Assembly (NCBI RefSeq): GCF_024320865.1 | Contig: NZ_JANDBD010000014.1 | Location: 124,001-188,000, forward strand | Source: Mycolicibacterium arenosum | GTDB taxonomy: Bacteria; Actinomycetota; Actinomycetes; Mycobacteriales; Mycobacteriaceae | Length of the DNA stretch: 64,000 bases | Direction of reading: 5' to 3' | Shown: positions 53,990 to 63,161 of the stretch, in pieces | How positions within the stretch are numbered: position 1 is the first letter of the stretch | How the letters are laid out: each line of letters opens with the position of its first letter | Position numbers and translations under genes: made by a program | The notes under the pieces: model-generated | What the model was told of the DNA's origin: nothing | Seen by the model: the letters and a program-made list of their open reading frames with translations, nothing else | Database searches by the model: none

Positions 53990-55464
53990 CGCAGCTCCGC
54001 CAACGCGTCGGCCAGCGCGCCGAGACCCGCCGAGTTCGACGCCTTCACCAGCACGACGTCACCGGGGCCCACCTCGGCGCGCAGCAGGTCGAGTGCGGCG
54101 TCGGCGTCGGCGACCACGACGGCCTCGCTGCCCCACGACCCCTCCATCACCGCCCCGTGATGCATGGCGCTCATGGACCTCCCGGTTCCGACGACGACGA
54201 GCCGAGACACATCTAAGCGCACGGCCAGTCGACCGATGCTGTCATGTTCGGCGATAGCGTCGTCGCCCAACTCGGCCATCTCCCCCAGCACCGCCCAGCT
54301 CCGCCGCTTCGGCTCGGTTGACGACGCCATCCACGCCAGCGCCTTCAGACCCGCCCGCATGGAGTCCGGGTTGGCGTTGTACGCGTCGTTCACCACGGTC
54401 ACGCCGTCCGCGCGGGTGTGCACCTGCATGCGGTGTCGCGACACCGGACCCGCGCCCTCGAGCGCCGTCACGACCTGGTCCGGGGTGGCCCCGCACTCCA
54501 ACGCGACCGCCGCCGCACACAGCGCGTTGGACACCTGGTGGTCACCGTGCACCGCGAGCGCCACGTCGACGGCGGTGGTGCCGGCGTGCAGCGTGAACCG
54601 GGGCCGGGCCAGCTCGTCGAGGCCGACGTCACCGGCCCACACGTCCGCCGACGGCGACCGGCCGACCCGCACCACGCGTGCCGACGTCTTCTCGGCCATG
54701 GCGGCCACCACCGCGTCGTCGGCGTTCAGCACCACCACGCCGGATGCCGGAACCGCTTGCACCAGTTCGGCTTTCGTTGTGGCGATCGCCTCCCTGGAGC
54801 CGAACTCGCCGAGGTGCGCGGTGCCGACGTTGAGGACGACGCCGATCGACGGCGGCGCGATGGCGGCGAGCGCGGCGATGTTGCCGGGATGGCGCGCCGA
54901 CAGTTCGAGGATCAGATAGTCGGTGTCGGCGGTCGCGCGCAGCACCGTCCACGGATGGCCCAACTCGTTGTTGAACGACCCCGGCGGGGCGATCACCTCA
55001 CCCAGCGGTGCGAGCACCGCGGCGAGGAGGTCCTTCGTCGACGTCTTCCCCGACGAGCCCGTGACGCCGACGATCGTCAGCCCGCCCGCCACCAGCTCCT
55101 CGGCGACGGCGGCCGCGAGGCGAGCGAGCGCCTGCAGCACCGCGGCACCCGAGCCGTCGACGTCGTGCTCGAGCACGCTGGCACCGGCGTCCGCCGCGCC
55201 CACCGGTTCGACCACGATCGCGGGCACCCCGACCGGTCGCGCCGCCAACACCGCCACCGCACCCGCGGCCACCGCACCGGCCGCGTGGTCGTGGCCGTCG
55301 GAGCGCGCGCCGGGCAGCGCCAGGAACAGCCCACCTGGCGTAACCGCGCGCGAGTCGAACTCGACGGTGCCGGTCACCCGGATCTCGGCGGCGGCCGCCG
55401 CCGAGACGTCGACGAGTTCCCCGCCGACGATCTCGGCGATCCGGGCCAGGGTCAGGTCGATCAC
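53986..55464 (-). CDS. murF: UDP-MurNAc-tripeptide--D-Ala-D-Ala ligase MurF
   Basis: Adds D-Ala-D-Ala to complete the pentapeptide. At 492 residues it is full length. The N-terminal domain has FDSRAVTPGGLFLALPGARSDGHDHA; the ATP loop is GVTGSSGKTSTKDLL near residue 118; NNELGHPWTVLRA and ELSARHPGNIAALA follow; the C-terminal domain has VVNDAYNANPDSMRAGLKAL. GTG 55464 overlaps the murE stop. Confidence 0.98.
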   Translation of the reverse strand: MIDLTLARIAEIVGGELVDVSAAAAAEIRVTGTVEFDSRAVTPGGLFLALPGARSDGHDHAAGAVAAGAVAVLAARPVGVPAIVVEPVGAADAGASVLEHDVDGSGAAVLQALARLAAAVAEELVAGGLTIVGVTGSSGKTSTKDLLAAVLAPLGEVIAPPGSFNNELGHPWTVLRATADTDYLILELSARHPGNIAALAAIAPPSIGVVLNVGTAHLGEFGSREAIATTKAELVQAVPASGVVVLNADDAVVAAMAEKTSARVVRVGRSPSADVWAGDVGLDELARPRFTLHAGTTAVDVALAVHGDHQVSNALCAAAVALECGATPDQVVTALEGAGPVSRHRMQVHTRADGVTVVNDAYNANPDSMRAGLKALAWMASSTEPKRRSWAVLGEMAELGDDAIAEHDSIGRLAVRLDVSRLVVVGTGRSMSAMHHGAVMEGSWGSEAVVVADADAALDLLRAEVGPGDVVLVKASNSAGLGALADALAELR

Positions 55465-56990
55465 GTGTGCGTCCTCAGGGCTTGCAGCGCGTGCACCAAC
55501 TCCGTGCGGTCGTCGAAGGGGCGCGTCCGCCCGCGGCTGGTCTGGCCGATTTCGTGCCCCTTACCCGCGATCAGCACGGTGTCGCCGGGAGCTGCCCAGC
55601 CGACGGCGTAGTCGATGGCCGCGCGCCGGTCGCCCACCTCGACGATCTCGGCGGCGGCGGGCACGCCGGCCGCGCCCGCCATGATCGCGGCTCTGATGTC
55701 GGCCGGTTCCTCGTCGCGGGGGTTGTCGTCGGTGACGACGACGAGGTCGGCGAGTTCGGCGGCGACGGCGCCCATCGGCTCGCGCTTGCCCTGGTCGCGG
55801 TTTCCACCCGCCCCGAACACCACCGCGATCCTGCCGGGGGCCTGATCGCGCAGCGTCTCGAGCACCGCCCGCAGCGCACCCGGTTTGTGCGCGTAGTCCA
55901 CTACGGCGAGGAAGTCCTGCCCGGCGTCGACCGGTTCGAGCCGGCCGGGCACCGCCGCCGCGCGCAGACCCGGTGCCGCCTGCTCGGGCGAGACGCCGAC
56001 GGCGTCGAGCAGCGCCACGGCCAGCAGCGCGTTGGCGACGTTGTAGTGCCCCGGCAGGGCGATCCGCAGTGCGTGCTGCACCCCGGCGGCGTCGACCGCG
56101 GTGAACTCCTGGCCCGCCCGCGCCACGGTCCGCACGTCGCGGACCGTCCAGTCGGCCGCCGCCCCGGCGGCGCTGACGGTCGTGGGCCGGTGTGCCCGGT
56201 CCGCGATGGTCCGGCCCGCATCGTCGTCGACCACGACGACCGACGCCTCGGCGTGCGTGGCGGAAGCGGGGTCGAACAGTTTGGCCTTGGCGTCCAGGTA
56301 GTCCCGCATCGTCGGATGGAAGTCGAGGTGGTCGCGCGACAGGTTGGTGAACCCGCCGACGGCGAAGCGCACCGCGTCGACGCGGCCCAGGGTCAGCGCG
56401 TGGCTGGACACCTCCATGACGACGGTGTCCACGCCGCGTTCGAGCATCACCGCCAGCAGGGCCTGCAGGTCGGGCGCTTCCGGGGTGGTGAGCGCGCTGG
56501 GTTCGTCGCGCCCGTCGATGCGGATGCCGATGGTGCCGATCAGGCCCGCCACCCGCCCCGCGGCGCGCAGACCCGCTTCGACGAGATAGGTCGTCGTCGT
56601 CTTTCCGGAGGTCCCGGTGACCCCGATGACGCGCAACTGCTGCGACGGGTTCCCGTAGACGGTGGCCGCCACCTCACCGAGCACCGCCCGCGGCGACGGA
56701 TGGACGACCACGGGCACGCTCGGGTCGGCGGGCAGCGTCTGCGCCCCGTCGGCGTCGGTGAGCACCGCCACCGCGCCGCGCTGCACCGCGTCGGCGGCGA
56801 ACTGGACACCGTGAGTCGATGAACCGGGGAGCGCGGCGAACAGGTCGCCCGGCTGAACGTCCTGGCTGCGCAGCGTCACTCCCGTGACGTGCACGCCGGC
56901 GGTGCCCGCACCAGGCGCTGCGTGCGCCCCCACCCTTTCGGCCAACGGCGCGAGGGCGACACCCGAGGGGTGCGAGGGACGCAACTTCAT
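55461..56990 (-). CDS. murE: UDP-MurNAc-dipeptide--meso-diaminopimelate ligase MurE
   Basis: Adds meso-DAP to UDP-MurNAc-L-Ala-D-Glu. 509 residues. ATP loop VIGVTGTSGKTTTTYLVEAG near residue 125; substrate contacts LTTPEAPDLQALLA and EVSSHALTLGRVDAV; central FTNLSRDHLDFHPTMRDYLDAKAKLF with the carbamylated Lys; DDNPRDEEP is the DAP-specific DNPR motif. ATG 56990 matches the family start; the reading frame upstream is unused. Its substrate is the MurD product, so MurD must exist somewhere in the genome. Confidence 0.98.
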   Translation of the reverse strand: MKLRPSHPSGVALAPLAERVGAHAAPGAGTAGVHVTGVTLRSQDVQPGDLFAALPGSSTHGVQFAADAVQRGAVAVLTDADGAQTLPADPSVPVVVHPSPRAVLGEVAATVYGNPSQQLRVIGVTGTSGKTTTTYLVEAGLRAAGRVAGLIGTIGIRIDGRDEPSALTTPEAPDLQALLAVMLERGVDTVVMEVSSHALTLGRVDAVRFAVGGFTNLSRDHLDFHPTMRDYLDAKAKLFDPASATHAEASVVVVDDDAGRTIADRAHRPTTVSAAGAAADWTVRDVRTVARAGQEFTAVDAAGVQHALRIALPGHYNVANALLAVALLDAVGVSPEQAAPGLRAAAVPGRLEPVDAGQDFLAVVDYAHKPGALRAVLETLRDQAPGRIAVVFGAGGNRDQGKREPMGAVAAELADLVVVTDDNPRDEEPADIRAAIMAGAAGVPAAAEIVEVGDRRAAIDYAVGWAAPGDTVLIAGKGHEIGQTSRGRTRPFDDRTELVHALQALRTHT

Positions 56991-57054
56991 GGCCCTGACA
57001 CAGTACCGGCCCGGCTCGGGGTCGGCGGCGCACGACTCCTCGCGCAAGCCCTCG

Positions 57055-58956
57055 TCAGCTCTGCAGGACCAGCGGCGGGCCGGGGTCCGGCGACAGCGGC
57101 ACGTTCTCGCGCTGCAGCAGCCAGGAGTTGATGTTGTGCACCAGCGGGGCCGCGGTCGTGCCCGGCGAGCCGTCGGCCGTGCGATGCGGGTTGTCCATCA
57201 TCACGCCGACGACGTAGCGGGGATCGTTCGTCGGAGCCATGCTGGCGAAGGTGATCCAGTACACGTCGTCGTAGTAGCAGCCGCAGCCCGGATTGATCTG
57301 CTGCGCGGTGCCGGTCTTGCCCGCGATCTGGTAGCCCTCGACCGCAGCCCCCGAGCCGGTGCCCTGCTGTTCGCCACGCGGATCGCGTTGCAGCGTCGCG
57401 CGCAACATGTTCCGCACGGTCTGCGCCGTCTGCGCGGAGACCACCCGAACCCCTTCGGGCCGCGGTTCCTCCACGATGCTGCCGTCGGACGTCGTGGTCG
57501 ACTTGATGATCCGCGGCGGGATGCGCACACCGTCGTTGGCGATGGCCTGGTACATGCCGGCCATCTGCAGCAGCGTCATCGACAGGCCCTGGCCGATCGG
57601 CAGGTTGGCGAACGAGCTGCCCGACCACTGGTCGATCGGCGGCACCAGGCCCGCGCTCTCGCCGGGCAGGCCGACGCCCGTGCGCTGACCAAGCCCGAAC
57701 TTGTCGAGCATCTTGGCGTAGGCCTCCGGCCCGATCCGCTGCGCGAGCATCAGCGTCCCCACGTTCGACGACTTCCCGAAGATGCCCGTGGTGGTGTACC
57801 CCGTCGTGCCGTGGTCCCAGGCGTCCTTCACGGTGACGCCGCCCATGTCGATCGAACCGGGCACCTGCAGCACCTCGTCGGGGTTGGTCAGCCCCATCTC
57901 GATGGCGGTCGACGCGGTGATGATCTTGTTCACCGAACCCGGCTCGAACGGTGAGGTCACCGAGAGGTTGCCCAGTTCACGATCTTCCTGACGTCCGATG
58001 TCCTGCGACGGGTCGAACGTGTTGTTGTTCGACATGGCGAGGACCTCACCGGTTTTCGCGTCCAGCACCACCGCGGACACGGTTTTCGCGCCGGAGAGTT
58101 CCTTGGCCTGCTGCACCTGCTGCTGGACGTAGAACTGGATGTCGTCGTCGATGGTCAGGGCGATGGTCGCCCCGTCGACGGCGTCGTGCCGGTTGCGGTA
58201 GCTGCCGGGGATGACGACACCGTCGGAGCCGCGGTCGTAGGTGACCGAGCCGTCGGTACCCGCCAGCTTGGCGTCGAGCGAGTCCTCCAGGCCGAGCAGG
58301 CCGTGCCCGTCCCAGTCGATGCCGCCGACGATGTTGGCGGCCAGCGATCCACCGGGGTACTGCCGGATGTCCTGCCGCTCGGCACCGACTTCGGGGTACT
58401 TGGAGATGATGGCATCGGAGATCGTCGGATCGACGGCGCGAGCGAGGTAGACGAACGAGTCCTTGCCGCTGAGCTTCTTGAGCAGCGTCTGGGCGTCGGG
58501 CTTGTTGTTCAGCAGGCCGGCCACTCCGGTCGCGATCTCCTTCAGCCGCTGCGGCGGGTCCGGCGCGTCGGAGTCGGTCGCCTTCGCCTCGGCCAGCTGC
58601 TTCTGGACGCGGGTGGGCTGGAACGTCAGCGCGCGCGCCTCGATGGTGAAGGCCAGCTTGTCGTTGTTGCGGTCGACGATGCTGCCGCGGACCGCGGCGT
58701 CGACGTCGGTGACCTTGAGCTGACCCGCCGCTTCGGCGCGCAGCCCCGCCGCCCGCGGCCCCTGGAGGTTGAACAGCTGCGCGGCGGCGACCACCAGCAC
58801 CAGCGCGATGACGATGTTGCCGGTCCGGTGCCGGAACGCGAACGACGACGTGCGTGTGCCCTCCTCGGCTGACGACGTCCGAGTGCGGCGGGCTCGCGCC
58901 GAATGTGGTTGCGTGACGACGGTTTTCGAGGGCGGGCGGATCTGCTTGCGGCTCAC
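57055..58956 (-). CDS. pbpB: Class B penicillin-binding protein PbpB (FtsI)
   Basis: The septal transpeptidase, 633 residues. A basic cytoplasmic tail, one helix (GNIVIALVLVVAAAQLFNLQ), the pedestal domain (RGSIVDRNNDKLAFT), then the transpeptidase: SxxK Ser about residue 341 in SPFEPGSVNKI, SxN in FGKSSNVGT, KTG in IAGKTGTAQQ. The Cys pair in NPGCGCYYDDVYW after KTG is a mycobacterial trait. GTG 58956 overlaps the FtsL-like gene stop as GTGA. In M. tuberculosis several genes separate murE from pbpB; here the gap is only 64 nt. Confidence 0.97.
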   Translation of the reverse strand: MSRKQIRPPSKTVVTQPHSARARRTRTSSAEEGTRTSSFAFRHRTGNIVIALVLVVAAAQLFNLQGPRAAGLRAEAAGQLKVTDVDAAVRGSIVDRNNDKLAFTIEARALTFQPTRVQKQLAEAKATDSDAPDPPQRLKEIATGVAGLLNNKPDAQTLLKKLSGKDSFVYLARAVDPTISDAIISKYPEVGAERQDIRQYPGGSLAANIVGGIDWDGHGLLGLEDSLDAKLAGTDGSVTYDRGSDGVVIPGSYRNRHDAVDGATIALTIDDDIQFYVQQQVQQAKELSGAKTVSAVVLDAKTGEVLAMSNNNTFDPSQDIGRQEDRELGNLSVTSPFEPGSVNKIITASTAIEMGLTNPDEVLQVPGSIDMGGVTVKDAWDHGTTGYTTTGIFGKSSNVGTLMLAQRIGPEAYAKMLDKFGLGQRTGVGLPGESAGLVPPIDQWSGSSFANLPIGQGLSMTLLQMAGMYQAIANDGVRIPPRIIKSTTTSDGSIVEEPRPEGVRVVSAQTAQTVRNMLRATLQRDPRGEQQGTGSGAAVEGYQIAGKTGTAQQINPGCGCYYDDVYWITFASMAPTNDPRYVVGVMMDNPHRTADGSPGTTAAPLVHNINSWLLQRENVPLSPDPGPPLVLQS

Positions 58957-60002
58957 GCGGGTGCTCCCAGCACCGCTTCCGGTATGCCGGGGGGCGGACC
59001 GGGCAGCGGGCCGGGTAGCGGCCGGGTGTCGGGCAGCGCCGCGGTGTGCTGCGGGCCGGCAGCCAGGGGCGCGACGGCGACGGGCACCTCGGGCGCCGCA
59101 CCGGGCGCAGGCACCGCGGGAGCGGGCGCGGCGGGAGCGGCCACGACGACGTCGGTGCTCGGCGGCGCCGGAATCGGGGCCGGCACTGCCGGAACCGGTG
59201 CCGCTGGGGCGCCGGGGACCGGGGCGGCGACCATGACCTCCGGGTTGGGCGGTAGCGCCTGGGTCGGCACGCGCACGGCGATCTCGCGGGGATCGATCAC
59301 GCGGGGTGCGGGCGGGGGCGGCGGCGCGGGCTTCGTGGGCTCCGGCAGCGGCGTGTTCAACGGCGGCGGGGACACGCCCTCGGCGGGCTTCGGCGTGCCC
59401 ACCACCATCCAGCCGCCCGCCGCGTCCTGCACCAGGTGCGCGGTGTCGCGCGACGGAATCATGCCGAGCTCGCGGGCGGACTCCGCGAGCGCGGGGGCGG
59501 CCTGGGCTTCCAGCACCTGACGCTCGAGCGCGTCCTTCTGCTGCATCAGGGCGCGATTGGTTTCGCGGGCGTGGCCCAGCTGGTAGGACCGTTCGGCGGC
59601 GTCGGTGGACAGCCACAGCGTCACACCGAGCCCGAGGCCGAGTGCGCCGATCACCAGCACCACGAAGGGCACCCTGGTGACGAAGCGCCGCGGGTCGAGG
59701 TCGATGGACGACAGCTTGATCAGCAGTCGCTCCCGCAGCGGAGGCCGAACAACCTTGGGCGCCTTGGCCTTACGGGCCTTGGCGCGCGCCTTGGCCTGCG
59801 CGGCGTTCTTCGGCCGCGCCGGCGCGTCGGTGGGCCGGGCGATCGGACCGGTGGGCGGCGCCGAGCGGACCGGCCGCTGCTCCCGAGTGGGCTTGCGGCG
59901 CCGTGCCGGGGCTTCGGAAGACCGCCGCGCTGGCGCACCGCCCTCGGGGTGGTGGCGCCGTCGGTCGCTGCCTGCGCGTGCCTTCTCAGTCCGCTTGGCC
60001 AT
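58953..60002 (-). CDS. FtsL-like divisome protein with long proline/alanine-rich C-terminus
   Basis: A 349-residue bitopic protein in the position of FtsL (Rv2164c-like). Residues 1-95 are Arg/Lys/Ala/Pro-rich and cytoplasmic; one helix VPFVVLVIGALGLGLGVTLWL; then a short coiled coil (LGHARETNRALMQQKDALERQVLEAQ) typical of FtsL/DivIC, with ARELGMIPSRDTAHLV. The last about 150 residues are Pro/Ala/Val-rich, extracytoplasmic and probably disordered or wall-spanning. ATG 60002 touches the rsmH stop by 1 nt. Confidence 0.88.
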   Translation of the reverse strand: MAKRTEKARAGSDRRRHHPEGGAPARRSSEAPARRRKPTREQRPVRSAPPTGPIARPTDAPARPKNAAQAKARAKARKAKAPKVVRPPLRERLLIKLSSIDLDPRRFVTRVPFVVLVIGALGLGLGVTLWLSTDAAERSYQLGHARETNRALMQQKDALERQVLEAQAAPALAESARELGMIPSRDTAHLVQDAAGGWMVVGTPKPAEGVSPPPLNTPLPEPTKPAPPPPPAPRVIDPREIAVRVPTQALPPNPEVMVAAPVPGAPAAPVPAVPAPIPAPPSTDVVVAAPAAPAPAVPAPGAAPEVPVAVAPLAAGPQHTAALPDTRPLPGPLPGPPPGIPEAVLGAPA

Positions 60003-61120
60003 TACGACACTTCCCTTCTCTGGAGGGCGCGCAGCCGAACCGATGCGCTGCGGGGGTTGAGATCCTGTTCTTCCGCGGTCGCCTTCTCGGCGCCGCGCGT
60101 AAGCGGCACGAACTCGGATTCGTGGCCGGGCAGTTCGACTGGCAGCCCCTCCGGCGTGCGGGAGGCGGTCGCCGCCGTGAACGCGGCCTTGACGATCTTG
60201 TCCTCGAGCGACTGGTAGGACATGACGACGATGCGGCCGCCCGCCGCCAGCGCGTCGAGCGCGGCCGGAATCGCGGTGCGCAACGATTCGAGTTCGGCGT
60301 TCACCGCGGTGCGCAGCGCCTGGAACGTCCGCTTGGCGGGATGGCCCCCGGTGCGCCGCGCCGGCGCCGGGATCGCCGCGTAGAGCAGCTCGACGAGTTC
60401 ACCCGTCGTCTCGAACGGCTTCTGCTGCCTGCGGCGCACGATCTCGCCCGCGATGCGGGAGGCGAAGCGCTCCTCGCCGAAGTCGCGGAGCACCGCGGTG
60501 AGGGCCCGCTTGTCGTAGGTGTTGAGGATGCCGGCGGCCGTCAGCGGTGCGTCGGGATCCATCCGCATGTCGAGCGGGGCGTCCTTGGAGTAGGAGAAAC
60601 CGCGCTCGGCCCGGTCGAGCTGCATCGAGGAGACCCCGAGGTCGAACAGCGCGCCGTCGATCTGCGAGGTGCGCTGATCCCAGTAGCCGTCGTAGCGGGT
60701 GCGGACGAACGTCACGCGGTCGCCGAACGGGGCGAGCCGCTCCCCCGCGATGGCGAGCGCGGTGGGGTCGCGGTCGAGTCCGACGAGGTGCAGGGCGGGC
60801 AGGTCGGTGAGGAACCGCTCGGCGTGCCCGCCCGCTCCGAGCGTCGCGTCGACGAGGACGGCGCCCGCGCCGTCGGGACTGCGCCGGGTCAGCGCGGGGG
60901 TCAGCAGTTCGACGCAGCGGTCGAGGAGGACGGGGACGTGCGGGACGGAATCATCGGCGGGTGGGGGCATCGCGGGTGCCTCGATCGACAGGAGTGCCCC
61001 TGCAGCGAGGTCCCTGCCCGAGTGAACGAACCTGACGTCGGGGAAGTACGCCAGGGCCGGTTCGGGCAGAGGCCACGCTGCAAGGGCACCGGGGCTAAAT
61101 GAGGTCGTGGAGAGCTTCAT
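60002..61120 (-). CDS. rsmH: 16S rRNA (cytosine(1402)-N(4))-methyltransferase RsmH (MraW)
   Basis: Methylates N4 of C1402 in the ribosomal P site using SAM. 372 residues. SAM-site motifs: HVPVLLDRCVELL, VDATLGAGGHAERFL, LVGLDRDPTAL; then LFDLGVSSMQLDRAERGFSY, PLDMRMD, GGHPAKRTFQALRTAVNAEL and SYQSLEDKIVKAAF. An N-terminal extension of about 50 residues (AWPLPEPALAYFPDVRFVHSGRDL) resembles that of the M. tuberculosis protein, supporting ATG 61120, which overlaps mraZ by 26 nt. Confidence 0.97.
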   Translation of the reverse strand: MKLSTTSFSPGALAAWPLPEPALAYFPDVRFVHSGRDLAAGALLSIEAPAMPPPADDSVPHVPVLLDRCVELLTPALTRRSPDGAGAVLVDATLGAGGHAERFLTDLPALHLVGLDRDPTALAIAGERLAPFGDRVTFVRTRYDGYWDQRTSQIDGALFDLGVSSMQLDRAERGFSYSKDAPLDMRMDPDAPLTAAGILNTYDKRALTAVLRDFGEERFASRIAGEIVRRRQQKPFETTGELVELLYAAIPAPARRTGGHPAKRTFQALRTAVNAELESLRTAIPAALDALAAGGRIVVMSYQSLEDKIVKAAFTAATASRTPEGLPVELPGHESEFVPLTRGAEKATAEEQDLNPRSASVRLRALQRREVS

Positions 61121-61529
61121 CGGAGGCTGCTGAGAAGTTCTCTTCGTGGGTGTCCTGGTAGTCCTGCCAGGCCTGGGCGTCCCAGATCTCGAGGAACTTG
61201 AAGTTGCCGATCACCACGCACTCCTTGACGAGGTTGGCGTAGCGCCGGTGATCGACCGAGAGCGTGATCCGTCCCTGAGCGTCGGGATGTTGCTCGTCGG
61301 TGGCCGCAGCCAGGTTGCGCAGATAGGCGCGGGCCTCCGGGTTCCCGCGCTGAGCCTTCTCGTACTTCTCGGTGATCATCGTTTCGAACTCGACCCGCGG
61401 ATACACGGCGAGGCTGTGGTCTTGGCTCTTGGTGACCATCAATCCCCCTGCCAGTGCGTCGCGGAACTTCGCGGGCAGCGTGAGCCGCCCCTTGTCGTCG
61501 AGCTTGGGCGTGTAGGTGCCGAGAAACAT
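61095..61529 (-). CDS. mraZ: Transcriptional regulator MraZ
   Basis: A DNA-binding protein of 144 residues with two SpoVT-AbrB-like repeats: FLGTYTPKLDDKGRLTLPAKFRDAL and HPDAQGRITLSVDHRRYANL, each with the D-x-K/Q-GR motif. It represses or tunes the dcw operon through repeats upstream of its own gene. ATG 61529 is chosen: GGAGGT lies 8 nt upstream, whereas GTG 61538 would directly abut it. First gene of the long dcw unit. Confidence 0.96.
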   Translation of the reverse strand: MFLGTYTPKLDDKGRLTLPAKFRDALAGGLMVTKSQDHSLAVYPRVEFETMITEKYEKAQRGNPEARAYLRNLAAATDEQHPDAQGRITLSVDHRRYANLVKECVVIGNFKFLEIWDAQAWQDYQDTHEENFSAASDEALHDLI

Positions 61530-61581
61530 CCCGAACACCTCCGTGCACTTCTCGCTTCGCAGAACCCCTTCGCTCCGCTGA

Positions 61582-61608
61582 CCGCCACTTTACCCCACAA
61601 TCCCCCAC
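61582..61608 (-). promoter_or_regulatory. Candidate MraZ-binding repeats
   Basis: On the minus strand three GTGG elements start at 61608, 61598 and 61588: GTGGGGG, GTGGGG and GTGGCGG, at exactly 10-nt intervals, 53-79 nt upstream of mraZ. This matches the spaced TGGG/GTGG repeats bound by MraZ octamers in other bacteria. Most of the rest of the 337-nt gap to the DUF3040 gene holds only the mraZ promoter region and a terminator. Confidence 0.75.
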
Positions 61609-61815
61609 TCAGCTCCATTCACTGGCAAAAAGTCGCCACCGGCACCCACTTCGTGCCACAACGGCGTCGACGAACCGGGAAACGGGCTGCCTGCAGACGC
61701 CGCATCAACGGAAAAAACCCAGGTCGGACGATCGAAGGTCCGGGGTGGGGCGCAGTGGGGGGTGAAACCTCAGCGCGCCGGCACCCGACCCGTGCTCGGC
61801 GTGTCGCTGCGCAAA

Positions 61816-61847
61816 GAAAAACGGGGCAGCCCCGAAAGGGCTACCCC
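61816..61847 (-). terminator. Intrinsic terminator of the DUF3040 gene
   Basis: On the minus strand GGGGTAGCCC pairs with GGGCTGCCCC (10 bp including one G-U) with a 5-nt loop and is followed by GTTTTTC. The G-U pair would be C-A on the other strand, so it is directional. It lies 20 nt past the DUF3040 stop. Confidence 0.88.
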
Positions 61848-61866
61848 GCGAACCGGACGGTGCCGG

Positions 61867-62277
61867 TCACTCCTCGAAACGACGGCGGAAACGGTCTTCC
61901 ATGCGACTGGTGAACGAACCGCTGGAACCGCCCTTGCCGCCCTTCTTCGGACGCGCTCCGCCGGCGTCACCGCCCGCCTGCTCGCGCCCGCCGGCGACCC
62001 TGGGACCGGTGATGGCGAAGACGACGCCGCCGAACATCACCACGAAGCCGACGATGCTGACGACGAGGAAGAAGTGACTGACGCTGGTGTACAGCGGAAT
62101 ACCGGCGACGAGAAGCGCGAGTCCGACCGCGAACAGCAGACCGCCCTGGATCCGGCGCCGTGCCGAAGGTGCCCGCAGAGTGCCGCCACGAACACTCGAG
62201 GCGAATTTCGGGTCCTCGGCATAGAGCGCGCTCTCGATCTGGTCGAGCATTCGCTGCTCATGATCGGAGAGTGGCAT
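61867..62277 (-). CDS. DUF3040 domain membrane protein
   Basis: A 136-residue protein matching Rv2169c. The N-terminal DUF3040 motif is MPLSDHEQRMLDQIESALYAEDPKFAS. Two helices follow (IQGGLLFAVGLALLVAGIPLY and FFLVVSIVGFVVMFGGVVFAI), then a Gly/Lys/Arg-rich tail with RMEDRFRRRFEE. Function unknown. ATG 62277 is chosen at the domain start. It has its own terminator and lies upstream of the dcw promoter in the same orientation. Confidence 0.92.
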   Translation of the reverse strand: MPLSDHEQRMLDQIESALYAEDPKFASSVRGGTLRAPSARRRIQGGLLFAVGLALLVAGIPLYTSVSHFFLVVSIVGFVVMFGGVVFAITGPRVAGGREQAGGDAGGARPKKGGKGGSSGSFTSRMEDRFRRRFEE

Positions 62278-62552
62278 GCGTGCCTCCCTTGCCTGACCCC
62301 GCACGTCCGCGGCCGTCTGAACTGTTCAACGATGTTTCTGCCCGCATTCACGGACAACTAACTGCCATGATACGAGGTCAATCTGACGCGTACCACCTTG
62401 TTCGACGCTCGATTGTATGACGTTGGCCGCTCGACGCGATCCACCGCGTCGGCGATGCTGTGCCAACCGGATAATGGCGTCTATCTTCGCGGCCCCGTCG
62501 GCCCCCCGGCCACAGGACCGCAACGCACCGAGCGCGCGAAGGGCACCCTAGG

Positions 62553-63143
62553 TTGTCGACGTTTCTGATCGACCTGTCGCCGAGCGACATGCACTCCCGG
62601 CTGGCCAGCGCGCTTGCGATCTACGTCGACGCCATGCGGTATCCGCGGGGCACCGAGGAGCAGCGCGCGTCCATGTGGATCGAGCACACCCGGCGGATGG
62701 GGTGGAAGGCCGTGGCCGCCGTCGAGACCACCGACTCGACCCCCGACCCCGAGGCTCTGAGCAGCGCCAGGATGCTCGGCGTCGCGTACGGCTACGCAGG
62801 GGCGCCCGACCAGTGGTGGCAGCAGCAGGTCGTGTCGGGTCTGCAGCGGGGCGGCACCCGCGACGAGGACATCAGAGCGCTGATGACCAGCTACTTCGAG
62901 CTCACCGAGCTGCACATCGAACCGAACGCGCAGGGCCGTGGGCTCGGGGAGGCGCTGGCCCGGCGACTGCTCGCCGACCGCACCGAGGCGCACGTGCTGC
63001 TGTCCACCCCCGAAATCAACGGCGAGGCCAACCGGGCGTGGCGGCTGTACCGCAGGCTGGGGTTCACCGACGTGATCCGCGGTTACCACTTCGCCGGAGA
63101 TCCACGGCCGTTCGCGATCCTCGGCCGGTCCCTGCCGCTGTAG
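62553..63143 (+). CDS. GNAT family N-acetyltransferase
   Basis: A 196-residue acetyltransferase corresponding to Rv2170. The acetyl-CoA site is LTELHIEPNAQGRGLGEALARRLLADR (Q-x-x-G-x-G variant) and the C-terminal RAWRLYRRLGFTDVIRGYHF is typical. It begins with TTG at 62553; no ATG or GTG is nearer the domain start. The M. tuberculosis protein has been reported to acetylate isocitrate dehydrogenase; the same target here is not shown. Divergent from the DUF3040 gene over 275 nt in which I see no other feature. Confidence 0.88.
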   Translation: MSTFLIDLSPSDMHSRLASALAIYVDAMRYPRGTEEQRASMWIEHTRRMGWKAVAAVETTDSTPDPEALSSARMLGVAYGYAGAPDQWWQQQVVSGLQRGGTRDEDIRALMTSYFELTELHIEPNAQGRGLGEALARRLLADRTEAHVLLSTPEINGEANRAWRLYRRLGFTDVIRGYHFAGDPRPFAILGRSLPL

Positions 63144-63161
63144 GTCGCGACTTCTGGCACG

